From NCBI RefSeq assembly GCF_934230905.1, contig NZ_CAKQFJ010000005.1, forward strand, positions 1 through 64,000: a stretch of 64,000 bases of DNA, written 5' to 3'. Below, one piece after another: positions 42,496 through 51,345 of the stretch; the first letter of the stretch is position 1, and each line of letters starts with the position of its first letter. Source of the DNA: an uncultured Veillonella sp. Lineage in GTDB: Bacteria > Bacillota > Negativicutes > Veillonellales > Veillonellaceae. The notes under the pieces were generated by a model. It was not told where the DNA came from. It ran no database searches and worked only from the letters and a program-made list of their open reading frames with translations. The position numbers were made by a program, and so were the translations under genes.

Positions 42496-43242
42496 TCACT
42501 CTGTTTTAAGACCTTGTATAAAATCATAGGCATGTACAGCCGCTTCTGTATCGACAAAATGAAATGGTTCCAATAGGCGACAGAATTTAAATAGATAGTC
42601 ACGTTTGCGTAAGACCTCTTGCACGTGGAGAACGGTATCCCGTGCACAGCGTGCAGAACTATAGCCATTCATAGCCGCATATAAGTAAGCATTCGGTAAA
42701 TCACCTTCACGAATAAAGCTATGAATAAAAATCAGTAAATCCCATCCAGCAGGCGTGAACTCAGGCCAACGACGTGCGTTTTCCCAATCGAGAAACATCA
42801 CTGCATCCTCGTCTGGATTATATACAATATCTCGTAATGCAGGGCGACCATGGGCAATCCCATAGTCATGAAGCATGCCAAGAGCTTTACCAAAGGCATA
42901 AAAAATATGAACAGCCATATCTTCTAGAGATGTATCTTCTGGATGTTCCTGTGGTAAATGTCCATAATAGGTCAAGCTTTTGCCATAATTAGGTGTCACA
43001 AAATAATTTTCTCGAAAGCCTACAATTTCTGGCGCTAATGGTAATTGGGTACGCACAAAATTCATCATATAAAACTCATGATCAAAAGATGCACGAGGCG
43101 ATGGTTTAATCCATGATGACCGGTTATTACCTACAGCGCGTTTTACAAAAAACTCATTGCCTTGAAAAGTAACTAAGAATACGCGTCCCAATTCTTCTTC
43201 ATTCAATTTACGGTCTATATATTCTAATAAGGCTTCGTTCAT
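42496..43242 (-). CDS. Kinase-fold protein resembling LPS/Kdo kinases; altered catalytic loop
   Basis: 248 residues. The N-lobe has RVFLVTFQGNEFFVKRA near residue 20, where K34 is the likely ATP-anchoring lysine, and DHEFYMMNFV near residue 54 supplies a helix-C Glu. The catalytic loop near residue 131 reads YGIAHGRPALRDIVYN: the expected HxD/HGD Asp is Arg, and the later Asn is Asp. The metal-binding segment is MFLDWENARRW near 149. This fits a WaaP/KdkA/APH-like fold, possibly acting on LPS, but it could be a pseudokinase. AAGGAGG supports the start at 43242. It is monocistronic between two terminators. Confidence 0.7.
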   Translation of the reverse strand: MNEALLEYIDRKLNEEELGRVFLVTFQGNEFFVKRAVGNNRSSWIKPSPRASFDHEFYMMNFVRTQLPLAPEIVGFRENYFVTPNYGKSLTYYGHLPQEHPEDTSLEDMAVHIFYAFGKALGMLHDYGIAHGRPALRDIVYNPDEDAVMFLDWENARRWPEFTPAGWDLLIFIHSFIREGDLPNAYLYAAMNGYSSARCARDTVLHVQEVLRKRDYLFKFCRLLEPFHFVDTEAAVHAYDFIQGLKTE

Positions 43243-43306
43243 GAGACCTCCTTATGTCATCAATGCTTACCTATCTATTATATAATAAACACCATATATG
43301 TATCAA

Positions 43307-43343
43307 ATAAAGACCCCCTAGCCATAGCCAGGGGGTCTTTACG
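43307..43343 (-). terminator. Bidirectional hairpin downstream of the frd operon region
   Basis: AAAGACCCCCT / AGGGGGTCTTT perfect 11-bp stem with a 10-nt loop. It lies ~70 bp past the stop of the last fumarate reductase gene. Confidence 0.8.
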
Positions 43344-43409
43344 GTAATTATGATAATAGGTTTAATTTAGGTTTTATAAGCCAACTGAGGCACTCTAAAT
43401 TAAAACGAA

Positions 43410-44285
43410 TTAACCTACAAATTTTGTCACTGCTGCAGTATCAGTTAAGTGACGTTTAGGCATGCCCATTTCTTCAGGAGTGATGCCAAGAGCAAGACCT
43501 ACTAATTGGGACATATGCAAGATTGGCATATCTTTGCCACCGCCAACAACTTCTTTTGCTTCTTTTTGGAACATATCAAGTTGCATTTGGCAAAGTGGGC
43601 AAGGAGTTACTACGCAATCAGCACCTTCTGTAGCCGCATCTTTGTTGATGGAGCCAGTCATTTGCATTACGGAGTCATGTGCAGGGTATACAGCATGGAA
43701 ACCGCAGCAATCAAGTTTACGAGAGAAGTCGATTGGTGTAGCACCGATAGCAGAAATCAAATCTGCTAAAGATGTAGGCATTTGATAATCTTCGAAGCCC
43801 ATTTCAGTTTGAGGACGAAGAATATGGCAACCATAATATTCAGCTACACGTAAACCAGTTAAAGGTTTAACAACTTTTTCTTTCAATTTATCCAAACCGT
43901 AATCGCGGATCAATACCCATAAGAAATGAGTGATATCAGTTGTACCGCGGTATTGTTTACCGATTTGAGCTAATTTTTTATTCACTTCTTCTTTTTCTTT
44001 TTCGTTATTGTCTAATTCGTTTTTAGCTTCACGAAGCATCAAAGTACAAGTGTTACATACAGTTAAAAGGTTCAAACCTTTTTCTTCTGCCAATGCAATG
44101 TTGCGTGCATTTGTAGCTAATGTAATTTCTGGAGCGATATCTTGAACGTGGGATGCGCCGCAGCAAGTCCAACCGTCAAGTTCTTCTAGTTCGATGCCGA
44201 GTTTTTTAGCTACTGCAACAGTTGCCATGTAATCTTCTTTGGCAGCGCTTTCAAGAACGCAACCTGGGAAAAATGCGTATTTCAT
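43410..44285 (-). CDS. Type-E succinate dehydrogenase/fumarate reductase subunit (HdrB-like, CCG domains)
   Basis: 291 residues. Two complete CCG motifs are visible: C9, C41-C42-G43 and C77xxC80; then C153, C193-C194-G195 and C229xxC232. These bind non-cubane iron-sulfur clusters in heterodisulfide reductase B. In type-E succinate:quinone oxidoreductases the same module (SdhE) replaces the haem-bearing membrane anchors. No transmembrane helix is present, so membrane contact would be peripheral. The ATG overlaps the frdB stop by one base (TAATG), indicating coupling. It transfers electrons between menaquinol and the iron-sulfur subunit. Confidence 0.92.
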   Translation of the reverse strand: MKYAFFPGCVLESAAKEDYMATVAVAKKLGIELEELDGWTCCGASHVQDIAPEITLATNARNIALAEEKGLNLLTVCNTCTLMLREAKNELDNNEKEKEEVNKKLAQIGKQYRGTTDITHFLWVLIRDYGLDKLKEKVVKPLTGLRVAEYYGCHILRPQTEMGFEDYQMPTSLADLISAIGATPIDFSRKLDCCGFHAVYPAHDSVMQMTGSINKDAATEGADCVVTPCPLCQMQLDMFQKEAKEVVGGGKDMPILHMSQLVGLALGITPEEMGMPKRHLTDTAAVTKFVG

Positions 44286-45247
44286 TATTTGCTTACCTCC
44301 TCAGCTGCTTTCATAAGTCTGCGAACACCATCAATACCATTAACTGGTTTTTGAGGTACTACAAGTTCGAAAGGATTAATTTTGCTGTGTTTCCACAAAC
44401 GTAATGCATAGAATGCTTGTTTAGCGGAATCTACAACACCGTCAGATTTCAAGCTCATAGAAACTTCTTTCAAGCGACCAGTTTTGTAAAGATCTTCTTT
44501 GAAAGCAACTGCATGGCGAACGCCTTTACTATTTGTAAGACCAGCTTTAGTAGCTTCTTTACGCATGTTGGAAATATCTTGAGCAGGTTTTAAGTGTTTA
44601 GGACAACGGGAGATACAGTTCATGCAGTGAACGCATTTCCAAAGACCATTGTCAAATGCAGGTTGAATGTGAGCCATAGGTGCATCATCACGGCTATCCA
44701 ATACGAAACGGTTAGCTTTAGTGAATACATATGGTTCCAAGAAATCGTCTTGACGTGCAGTCAATTTGTTACATTCAGATGCGCAGCAACCGCAAAGGAT
44801 ACATTCTGTACCAGCAACGAATTTTTTGAAATCAGCTGGAGTTTGACGAACGATTTTGTCGCCTTCGTTGAATTCTGCTTTAAGGAAAATCCAAGGAGCA
44901 ACTGTTTTCAAACGATCAACTTTAGATTCCCAATCAACAACTAAGTCGCGGATTACACGGAAGTTACCGATAGGAGCGATAGTTAATTCATCTGTACCAT
45001 AACGTTCTGTCAATTCATCAATTTTAGATTCACAACCAAGCATTGCTTCGCCATTTACGCGAATGGAGCAAGCGCCGCAAACTGCGGAACGACAAGCTGC
45101 CAAGAATGTTAATGTTGGATCTTGAGTATCTTTAATTTTTTGAAGGCCCCAAAGAATTGTACGGTCAGGTTCGTAATCGAATTTGAAAGTTTGTACAAAC
45201 GCGCGACCTTGTTGGTAACGGTGGATATGATAGGTGATTTGTCTCAT
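44285..45247 (-). CDS. frdB: Fumarate reductase/succinate dehydrogenase iron-sulfur subunit
   Basis: 320 residues, longer than the ~240 of classical FrdB. The [2Fe-2S] ligands lie in CRSAVCGACSIRVNG near residue 52. The first [4Fe-4S] is CILCGCCASEC near residue 145. The third site reads CVHCMNCISRCPKHLKP near residue 205: Cys occupies the position that is Ile/Val in classical enzymes, so a second [4Fe-4S] instead of [3Fe-4S] is expected, a type-E trait. It lies between the flavoprotein and CCG subunits with almost no spacing. The ~80-residue C-terminal tail may contact the CCG subunit. Confidence 0.92.
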   Translation of the reverse strand: MRQITYHIHRYQQGRAFVQTFKFDYEPDRTILWGLQKIKDTQDPTLTFLAACRSAVCGACSIRVNGEAMLGCESKIDELTERYGTDELTIAPIGNFRVIRDLVVDWESKVDRLKTVAPWIFLKAEFNEGDKIVRQTPADFKKFVAGTECILCGCCASECNKLTARQDDFLEPYVFTKANRFVLDSRDDAPMAHIQPAFDNGLWKCVHCMNCISRCPKHLKPAQDISNMRKEATKAGLTNSKGVRHAVAFKEDLYKTGRLKEVSMSLKSDGVVDSAKQAFYALRLWKHSKINPFELVVPQKPVNGIDGVRRLMKAAEEVSK

Positions 45248-45248
45248 C

Positions 45249-46967
45249 TTAGTACTTCCTTTCTTGTGGTTCGTATTTAGTGAACACTACGTCACGTTCA
45301 GTTAATTCGTATTGACCGTCTGCACCTAATTTGATCAAAGAATGTTTTAAGTATCTTTCATCATTACGTTTAGGATGGTCTTCACGGATATGAGCGCCAC
45401 GGGATTCACGACGGTGTAAAGCGCCCATTGCAATAGCTTTTGCTACTGTTAACATAGAACCGATTTCACAGTAGTTTACGAATGCCATGTTATAAGTACG
45501 TTCAGGGTCACCTACATAACAAGTTTTATAATCTTCGATCAATTGATCGATTTCTTTTAATGCTTCAGTAATACCATCTTCATTACGGAAGATACCTACT
45601 TTATTCCACATTGCATCAGCCAATGCATCGCGGATTTCTACAACTGGGCGACCGCCTTCACGAGTTGTTACTTCAGTGAATTTTTCTTCCCAGTGTTTAG
45701 CAGCTGCAGCCAATTCTGCATCTACATTTGGTTGTTCATGTACTTCAGCATAGTCAGCTGCACCAGCACCGGATACTTTACCGAAAACTACGCCGTCAGC
45801 CAAAGAGTTACCACCTAAGCGGTTAGCACCATGGATGGAGATACAAGAAGCTTCGCCAGAAGCGAACAAACCAGGCAATTCACATGCACAAGTTTTGTAG
45901 TCTACTACGTCGATACCGCCCATTGTATAGTGACATGTAGGACGAATAGGTACTGGTTGAGTCAATGGATCGCAGTGTTCGAAGCACATTGCCAAGTCAC
46001 GGATACCATGAAGTTTTTCGATGATAACTTCAGGTCCTAAGTGACGAAGGTCAGCTACTACGTATGCGTTAAGACCAGAACCGAAACCACGACCTGCAGC
46101 GATTTCATCTTCGATTGCTTTCGCTACAACGTCACGGGATGCCAATTCCATTTTATTTGGCGCATATTTTTTCATGAAACGTTCGCCTTCAGAGTTAAGA
46201 AGGTAACCACCTTCACCACGAACCGCTTCGGACATCAAGATACCAGTACGACCAAGACCAGTTGGATGGAATTGAATCATTTCCATATCTTTCAAGCCAT
46301 TACCAGCACGGAAAGCTGCTGCCATACCATCGCCTGTGGAAAGGAATGGGTTTGTAGTACGAGTCCAGAAGATACGACCTGCACCACCAGTGGACAAGAT
46401 GATTGCTTTCGCTTTAATTTGTTCTACGCGACCTTCTTTCATGTTCCAAACTACAGCGCCACCAACATGACCTTCTGCAGATTTAACAAGATCTAAAAGG
46501 TACCATTCTTGTAAGAAGTGTACGCCTTCTTTCAAGCATTGTTCGTAAGTTGTGTGCAAAATTACGTGACCAGTTTTATCCGCAGAGTAGCAAGTACGTG
46601 GATAGGATTGACCGCCGAAATTACGTTGCGCAATTTTATTTTCTTCTGTACGAGAGAATGGAGCACCCATATGGTCCATTTCAAGTACGCCTTCTGGACA
46701 ACGAGAGCAGAAGAATTCGATTGCATCTTGGTCACCAAGATAGTCAGAACCTTTTACTGTATCGAAAGTATGTGTTTCAACTGTATCTTCAGCTGCTACA
46801 TTGTTCAAACATGCATTGACACCACCTTGTGCCATTGCTGTTGCTGAACGGGTTGGGAAAATTTTAGTAATAAGTGCTACACTTAAGCCTTTGCGACGAC
46901 CAACTTCAAGAGCCGCACGCATACCAGCGCCACCGCTACCTACTACTAGAACATCAAACTGTTCCAT
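45249..46967 (-). CDS. frdA: Fumarate reductase/succinate dehydrogenase flavoprotein subunit
   Basis: 572 residues. The FAD dinucleotide fold is VVGSGGAGMRAA near residue 8, and the substrate region has FHPTGLG near residue 235. ASRDVV near 277, CHYTMGGIDV near 352 and SIHGANRLGGNSL near 385 are conserved. The segment that normally carries the covalent-FAD histidine (RSHT) reads TRSATAMAQGG; residue 42 is Ala (codon GCA at 46844-46842). Thus the flavin is probably bound non-covalently. The start at 46967 has GAGGAGG upstream. It is the first gene of a three-gene operon; in a propionate-forming anaerobe the physiological direction is probably fumarate reduction. Confidence 0.94.
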   Translation of the reverse strand: MEQFDVLVVGSGGAGMRAALEVGRRKGLSVALITKIFPTRSATAMAQGGVNACLNNVAAEDTVETHTFDTVKGSDYLGDQDAIEFFCSRCPEGVLEMDHMGAPFSRTEENKIAQRNFGGQSYPRTCYSADKTGHVILHTTYEQCLKEGVHFLQEWYLLDLVKSAEGHVGGAVVWNMKEGRVEQIKAKAIILSTGGAGRIFWTRTTNPFLSTGDGMAAAFRAGNGLKDMEMIQFHPTGLGRTGILMSEAVRGEGGYLLNSEGERFMKKYAPNKMELASRDVVAKAIEDEIAAGRGFGSGLNAYVVADLRHLGPEVIIEKLHGIRDLAMCFEHCDPLTQPVPIRPTCHYTMGGIDVVDYKTCACELPGLFASGEASCISIHGANRLGGNSLADGVVFGKVSGAGAADYAEVHEQPNVDAELAAAAKHWEEKFTEVTTREGGRPVVEIRDALADAMWNKVGIFRNEDGITEALKEIDQLIEDYKTCYVGDPERTYNMAFVNYCEIGSMLTVAKAIAMGALHRRESRGAHIREDHPKRNDERYLKHSLIKLGADGQYELTERDVVFTKYEPQERKY

Positions 46968-47467
46968 AATGACCTCCTCATAACTACCTATAAAAAGAAA
47001 ATTTCTTAGACTATCTAGATTCAAAAACCTTATAAAAATTTTTGATAACCTAATCATTTTTCCTTAAAGAAAAGCCCCACACTTGTGTGATTTTTCTTAT
47101 AGCTTTACATATAATTATAGAGAGCATTGACGAGTATGTCTAAACCTTATTATGCATAATTAATTTTAATAGCTCTAATTGATACTCTATATCAATTCAT
47201 GTTTTTTATGATGAATATTGAACATTTTAATTATGTAAAAAGTAAATTCTATTTATTTTTATGTATATCATTTATATTGATTCGGTTCCGAATTTTTTAC
47301 TACGTTGATATCTATACAAGTCCAATAAATACTATGATTTACCGACTATATCACGTAAAGAATACCATTTACTCTTATTAATATTTTTGAATTCCTACCA
47401 AAAATACACGGATTTTATTGCTCTTGTATATATTAAAACCTCTCGATTTTAGTCTACTTTTTATTTA

Positions 47468-47482
47468 TGATAATTATTATCA
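47468..47482. promoter_or_regulatory. Perfect 7-1-7 Fur-type box
   Basis: TGATAATTATTATCA matches the Bacillus-type Fur consensus TGATAATNATTATCA at every position, and the palindrome extends one more base on each side. It lies 500 bp upstream of frdA and 374 bp upstream of the response regulator. Confidence 0.6.
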
Positions 47483-47749
47483 TAAGATTTTATTGTGATT
47501 TTCTTTACATCTTTCAAATTTAGTAAAATCGCCCTTATCTATGCATATACGGCAATCTTCGATATACTTTATTTTATAAAATCAAATATTTCTAGATAAA
47601 ACTTATGTAGTCATGCAAAAGGTCTATTTATATATGAATATATAAGGATTTTAGCATTTATTACATTCATTTTTCACTCATTCCATTTGTATAAGGTATG
47701 ATAATAGATAAATTAGTTATATAATATAGCTTAAATATGTTAATATTAA

Positions 47750-47803
47750 TTTAAATACTAATGTGTTGCAATTTTGATTTACGAAAATTGATTAGTATTT
47801 AAA
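47750..47803. promoter_or_regulatory. 13-bp inverted repeat upstream of the response regulator
   Basis: TTTAAATACTAAT (47750-47762) and ATTAGTATTTAAA (47791-47803), perfect arms 28 bp apart, end 52 bp before the ATG. A likely autoregulatory site or transcript hairpin. Confidence 0.5.
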
Positions 47804-47855
47804 TAGTATTAAAAGAGAGTTATATAATTTAATCATACATAAGGAGAACAAACAT

Positions 47856-48530
47856 ATGAAGATCTTACTTGTAGAAGACGAAGAAATGCTGAATGGTATT
47901 ACAGCCAAATATTTACGTGCCGAAAATATGACTGTCGATACATGCTTCAATGGTCAACAAGCTATCGATTATGTTAACACATCTAGCTATGACGTAATTG
48001 TTATGGATATTATGATGCCTGTTTTAGACGGCATTAGTGCATTGGCACAAATTCGTAACGAAGGTAATACAACACCGGTTTTATTATTAACAGCAAAAGA
48101 CTCTTTACAAGATAAAGTTACTGGCCTTAATACAGGCGCTGATGACTATCTTGTAAAACCATTTGATCTTGAAGAATTAACAGCTCGTATTTATGCGTTA
48201 GCACGCCGTAATGCGCGTCATGCACAAAATGATATTAAAGTAGGTCCTTTGACAATCAATGTTCCTCAACGTACTGTAAAACGCGATGGCGAAGCTATCA
48301 CATTAACAGCCAAAGAATTTGATTTATTGTACTATTTAGCAAGCAATGAAAATATTGTTTTATCTCGACAACAAATTCTTGATCACGTTTGGGAATACGA
48401 TTACGAAAGCTACTCTAATCTAATTGATGTATATATTAAGGATTTACGTAAAAAGATTGACACGGATGAAAATGTGAAATTGATTCAAACCGTTCGTGGA
48501 GTAGGATATGTCCTCAAAACAGAAAACTAA
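47856..48530 (+). CDS. OmpR-family response regulator
   Basis: 224 residues. The receiver domain (1-118) has the acidic pair E7/D8, phospho-acceptor D51 in VMDIMMPVLDG, the LLLTAKD Thr and the VKPFD Lys. The winged-helix DNA-binding domain (about 128-222) has LTAKEFDLLYYLASNENIV and RKKIDTDENVKLIQTVRGVG. AAGGAG precedes the start. The last 23 bp overlap the sensor kinase gene, so they form a coupled two-component system. Target genes are unknown; the inverted repeat upstream may be its own site. Confidence 0.95.
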   Translation: MKILLVEDEEMLNGITAKYLRAENMTVDTCFNGQQAIDYVNTSSYDVIVMDIMMPVLDGISALAQIRNEGNTTPVLLLTAKDSLQDKVTGLNTGADDYLVKPFDLEELTARIYALARRNARHAQNDIKVGPLTINVPQRTVKRDGEAITLTAKEFDLLYYLASNENIVLSRQQILDHVWEYDYESYSNLIDVYIKDLRKKIDTDENVKLIQTVRGVGYVLKTEN

Positions 48531-49911
48531 GGAACAAGGTCACGACCTTAATTCTATGTCAGGTGCCTTCAAGCACCTTTGGAATCGCATTCCACTAACA
48601 TTTAAAATTATGTTGTGGTACACATTATTTTTGAGTACCCTTCTAATTTCTATGTCCATTTTTTACTATAACTATATAGGAACAGCACATAGCACAGAAA
48701 TTCGGGATCGATTACAACAACAAACGCTTATTATGTCTACAGACATTCGCAAGTTTAAACCTTATGAGGATGGCACATTTTATCTTGTTTACACGCAAGA
48801 TGGATTAATTACAAAAGGCTATTTACCGGATGGATTTCCAAACCAATCGAATTTATCGCTTGGACAGGTCGGTGAAATCGAAGCCAATGGTATGACATTT
48901 TACTATTACGATGTGCCTATCAATGCACCAAATTACCGCGGATTCTTACGAGCTATTACGAGTCAAAAGATTACCGATAAAAATGGTGATACTTTATATG
49001 GTTTATTACTTATTAATATCGTAGCTTTACTAGTATCTTCCATTGGTGGTTATCTATTTATAAAACAAGGCCTAAAACCACTGCGAAAACTAACACATAC
49101 AGCAAAGGTTATCGGGAAAAACAACGACTTAAGTCGCCGTATTGAATTACCCGAAATTGCCAAAGATGAAGTCTATGAATTGACTACAACATTTAACCGC
49201 ATGTTGTCTGGTCTTGAGGATTCCTCCAATCGGGAGAAGCAATTCAGTTCTGACGTATCTCATGAATTGCGCACTCCAATCGCCGTTATCCAAGCTGAAA
49301 GTGAGTACGCCATCAAATATGCACGAACTCCAGAGGAAATGCAGGAAGGTTTGACACACATCTTAGAGCAAGCTAAGTTTATGTCTTCCCTTGTATCGCA
49401 ATTATTAGACGTAGCACGATTAGAAAACAACTACGAGATGAATGTGGCACCTGTTGACGTAAGCACTATGTTAAAGAATATGGTCCATGATTACACTCGA
49501 TTATGTACTGAAAAAGATATTATAATCAACGCAGATATTGATAACGATCTAGTTATTACAGGTCATGAAGTATCTTTACGTCGTGCTGTCACTAATCTTA
49601 TTGATAACGCTATTAAATTTACAAAATCAACAATCAATATTACAGCGAAACGCAACAATTTATACTTAATTATTGAAGTTACAGACAACGGAATTGGTAT
49701 TGAGCCAGATAATCTGTCACAAATTTTTAACCGTATGTATCAAACAGAGCAATCAAGAAACAAAAAATCTAATCACGGTATTGGCTTAGGCCTTTACTTT
49801 GTAGATAAAGTTGTTCATTTACATCACGGCACAATTACAGCCAAAAGCGAGTTAGGAGTATTTACTACCTTCGCCATTACCCTTCCTTTGTCAGAGGCAT
49901 TAATAGAATAA
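48508..49911 (+). CDS. Sensor histidine kinase
   Basis: 467 residues. A first transmembrane helix lies near residues 31-51. An extracytoplasmic sensor (about 52-160) and a second helix (LLLINIVALLVSSIGGYLFI, near 165-187) follow. A HAMP linker comes next, then the HisKA dimerisation domain with SDVSHELRTPIAV (phospho-His near residue 252) and the HATPase domain with NLIDNAIKFT near 371, DNGIGIEP near 395 and GIGLGLYFV near 425. The compact sensor domain resembles those responding to envelope or metal stress, but the signal is not identifiable. A GGAGTAGGAT site lies inside the preceding gene. Confidence 0.94.
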   Translation: MSSKQKTKEQGHDLNSMSGAFKHLWNRIPLTFKIMLWYTLFLSTLLISMSIFYYNYIGTAHSTEIRDRLQQQTLIMSTDIRKFKPYEDGTFYLVYTQDGLITKGYLPDGFPNQSNLSLGQVGEIEANGMTFYYYDVPINAPNYRGFLRAITSQKITDKNGDTLYGLLLINIVALLVSSIGGYLFIKQGLKPLRKLTHTAKVIGKNNDLSRRIELPEIAKDEVYELTTTFNRMLSGLEDSSNREKQFSSDVSHELRTPIAVIQAESEYAIKYARTPEEMQEGLTHILEQAKFMSSLVSQLLDVARLENNYEMNVAPVDVSTMLKNMVHDYTRLCTEKDIIINADIDNDLVITGHEVSLRRAVTNLIDNAIKFTKSTINITAKRNNLYLIIEVTDNGIGIEPDNLSQIFNRMYQTEQSRNKKSNHGIGLGLYFVDKVVHLHHGTITAKSELGVFTTFAITLPLSEALIE

Positions 49912-49924
49912 TACAATACGCTGT

Positions 49925-49996
49925 ACAAAAAACACCCTTCCAAATGACCGTTCTCCCAAAGAGAACATCCTATCATTTAGAAGGGTGTTTTTATTT
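49925..49996 (+). terminator. Compound terminator between convergent genes
   Basis: Outer stem AAACACCCTTC / GAAGGGTGTTT plus AAATGA/TCATTT, with an internal GTTCTC/GAGAAC hairpin; followed by TTTTTATTTTT on plus and by Ts on minus. Confidence 0.85.
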
Positions 49997-50034
49997 TTAC
50001 CCAATCAAAGGTAATTTTAAAAAATATAAACCAT

Positions 50035-51345
50035 TCAACCTAATAAGGCTAATAATGGCGTATACACGTACTCTAAAAAACTCCATACAACAAGACCCGC
50101 CACAGCACCTACAATGGCTCCATTAATACGAATCCAGCTAAGATCATCCTCCACCTTAGATTCGATAAAATAAATAAATTTATCAGTACTAAGTCCACCA
50201 AGTACTTGGCGTATAATCGTTTCGATAAGATCATAACCTTGTTCTAGCACATAGCGTGCAATATCATGTAATGTACTTTCAATACGATTTCGTAAATCTT
50301 GAGACTGACCATACACAGACCATAATTCCAAGGTGATATTCACGAGGACTTGAGCTGGTGTTTCACCATTCTCATCACCTACTAGCAGCAATTCCTCAAC
50401 ATATGGACATAAATGATGTTCGATGATATCTTCCCAATCTTGTTCATGGATCCATCGTGCCCACGCCTCATCAAGAGCATTACAAACCTCATGATTATTC
50501 TCTATATGGCGAATAGGATCTACCCACTGACGAAGCCACGCAGTTCGTTCTGGGCTATTAGGACGTTTCCAGTTTTCAAGCATAGCATACGACTCTTTAA
50601 CGATAGCCTCAGCCATTTCATGATAATTGACAACATCAGTAGCCTCTGACAAAGAAATCAAAAAATCTGCAAAGAACCCTTTACGTTTTCTCTTATGAGC
50701 CTCTTCTGCAACAACAGCAGTCAGCCACGTAACCATAGCAGGGTGATTGATGCGCTCTTGAATCACATTCAAAACCTGTACAACCATACCTTCATAACGA
50801 TTATGTTCACATAAATCTAGTAATACGTGTTTCAATACAGGTACAAGCGAATGTTTTTGTAACAATGCACGAATGCGCTTAGCACCCCATTGTGCCCACT
50901 CCTCATTTGTTTGAGATTTCCATAGCAAATGCAATCCCTGATGAATAATAAGCCTTACTGTTCGTTGACCTTCCGGAGATAGTAGGAATTTTTCAAATAT
51001 AGGTACAAATTGCACGTTAGCTAGCAATGCTTGGCACCGCTCTCGTGTAAGCATTTTAGTTTCCACTAACTTAATCACGCCATTGATAAGTCGTTCTTTA
51101 TTACGTGGAATCAACGCTGTGTGATACGGAAACCCTAATGGTTTTCGGAACAGTGCAGTAACAGCAAACCAGTCTGCCACACTTCCGATGAGAGCTGATT
51201 GCACCGCCCAATACAACGGTTGGTACCAACTTTCACTACCAAAGAAGAACTGGCCTACAAAAACAGCACAGTAAAGCACTGCCATCAAGCCCAAAATACC
51301 ATTGGCCCGCTGTTTCAAAGTCCATGATGTAATGTAACGAATCAT
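50035..51345 (-). CDS. DUF445-family membrane protein, second of a tandem pair
   Basis: 436 residues. N-terminal hydrophobic helices (LMAVLYCAVFVGQFFFG and a following segment) lead into GSVADWFAVTALFRKPLGFPYHTALIP, the DUF445 signature. A long charged helical middle and a C-terminal INGAIVGAVAGLVVWS membrane segment complete the fold. It is homologous to the gene immediately upstream and overlaps it by ATGA, so they are translationally coupled and may form a heteromer. The family's function is unknown. Confidence 0.88.
   Translation of the reverse strand: MIRYITSWTLKQRANGILGLMAVLYCAVFVGQFFFGSESWYQPLYWAVQSALIGSVADWFAVTALFRKPLGFPYHTALIPRNKERLINGVIKLVETKMLTRERCQALLANVQFVPIFEKFLLSPEGQRTVRLIIHQGLHLLWKSQTNEEWAQWGAKRIRALLQKHSLVPVLKHVLLDLCEHNRYEGMVVQVLNVIQERINHPAMVTWLTAVVAEEAHKRKRKGFFADFLISLSEATDVVNYHEMAEAIVKESYAMLENWKRPNSPERTAWLRQWVDPIRHIENNHEVCNALDEAWARWIHEQDWEDIIEHHLCPYVEELLLVGDENGETPAQVLVNITLELWSVYGQSQDLRNRIESTLHDIARYVLEQGYDLIETIIRQVLGGLSTDKFIYFIESKVEDDLSWIRINGAIVGAVAGLVVWSFLEYVYTPLLALLG

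Larger units (their letters stand above)
46968..47855. other. AT-rich divergent region between frdA and the two-component system
   Basis: About 890 bp of very AT-rich sequence. It holds a perfect Fur-type box (47468-47482) and a 13-bp inverted repeat close to the response regulator (47750-47803). A CACAC/GTGTG hairpin lies in the frdA leader near 47080. A 60-codon frame at 47199-47381 has no ribosome site and extreme AT composition, and is not called. Confidence 0.5.

Noticed and set aside
47199..47381. 60-codon frame in the frdA/two-component intergenic region
   Set aside because: Extreme AT content, no ribosome site and Phe/Tyr/Ile-rich translation; likely chance.
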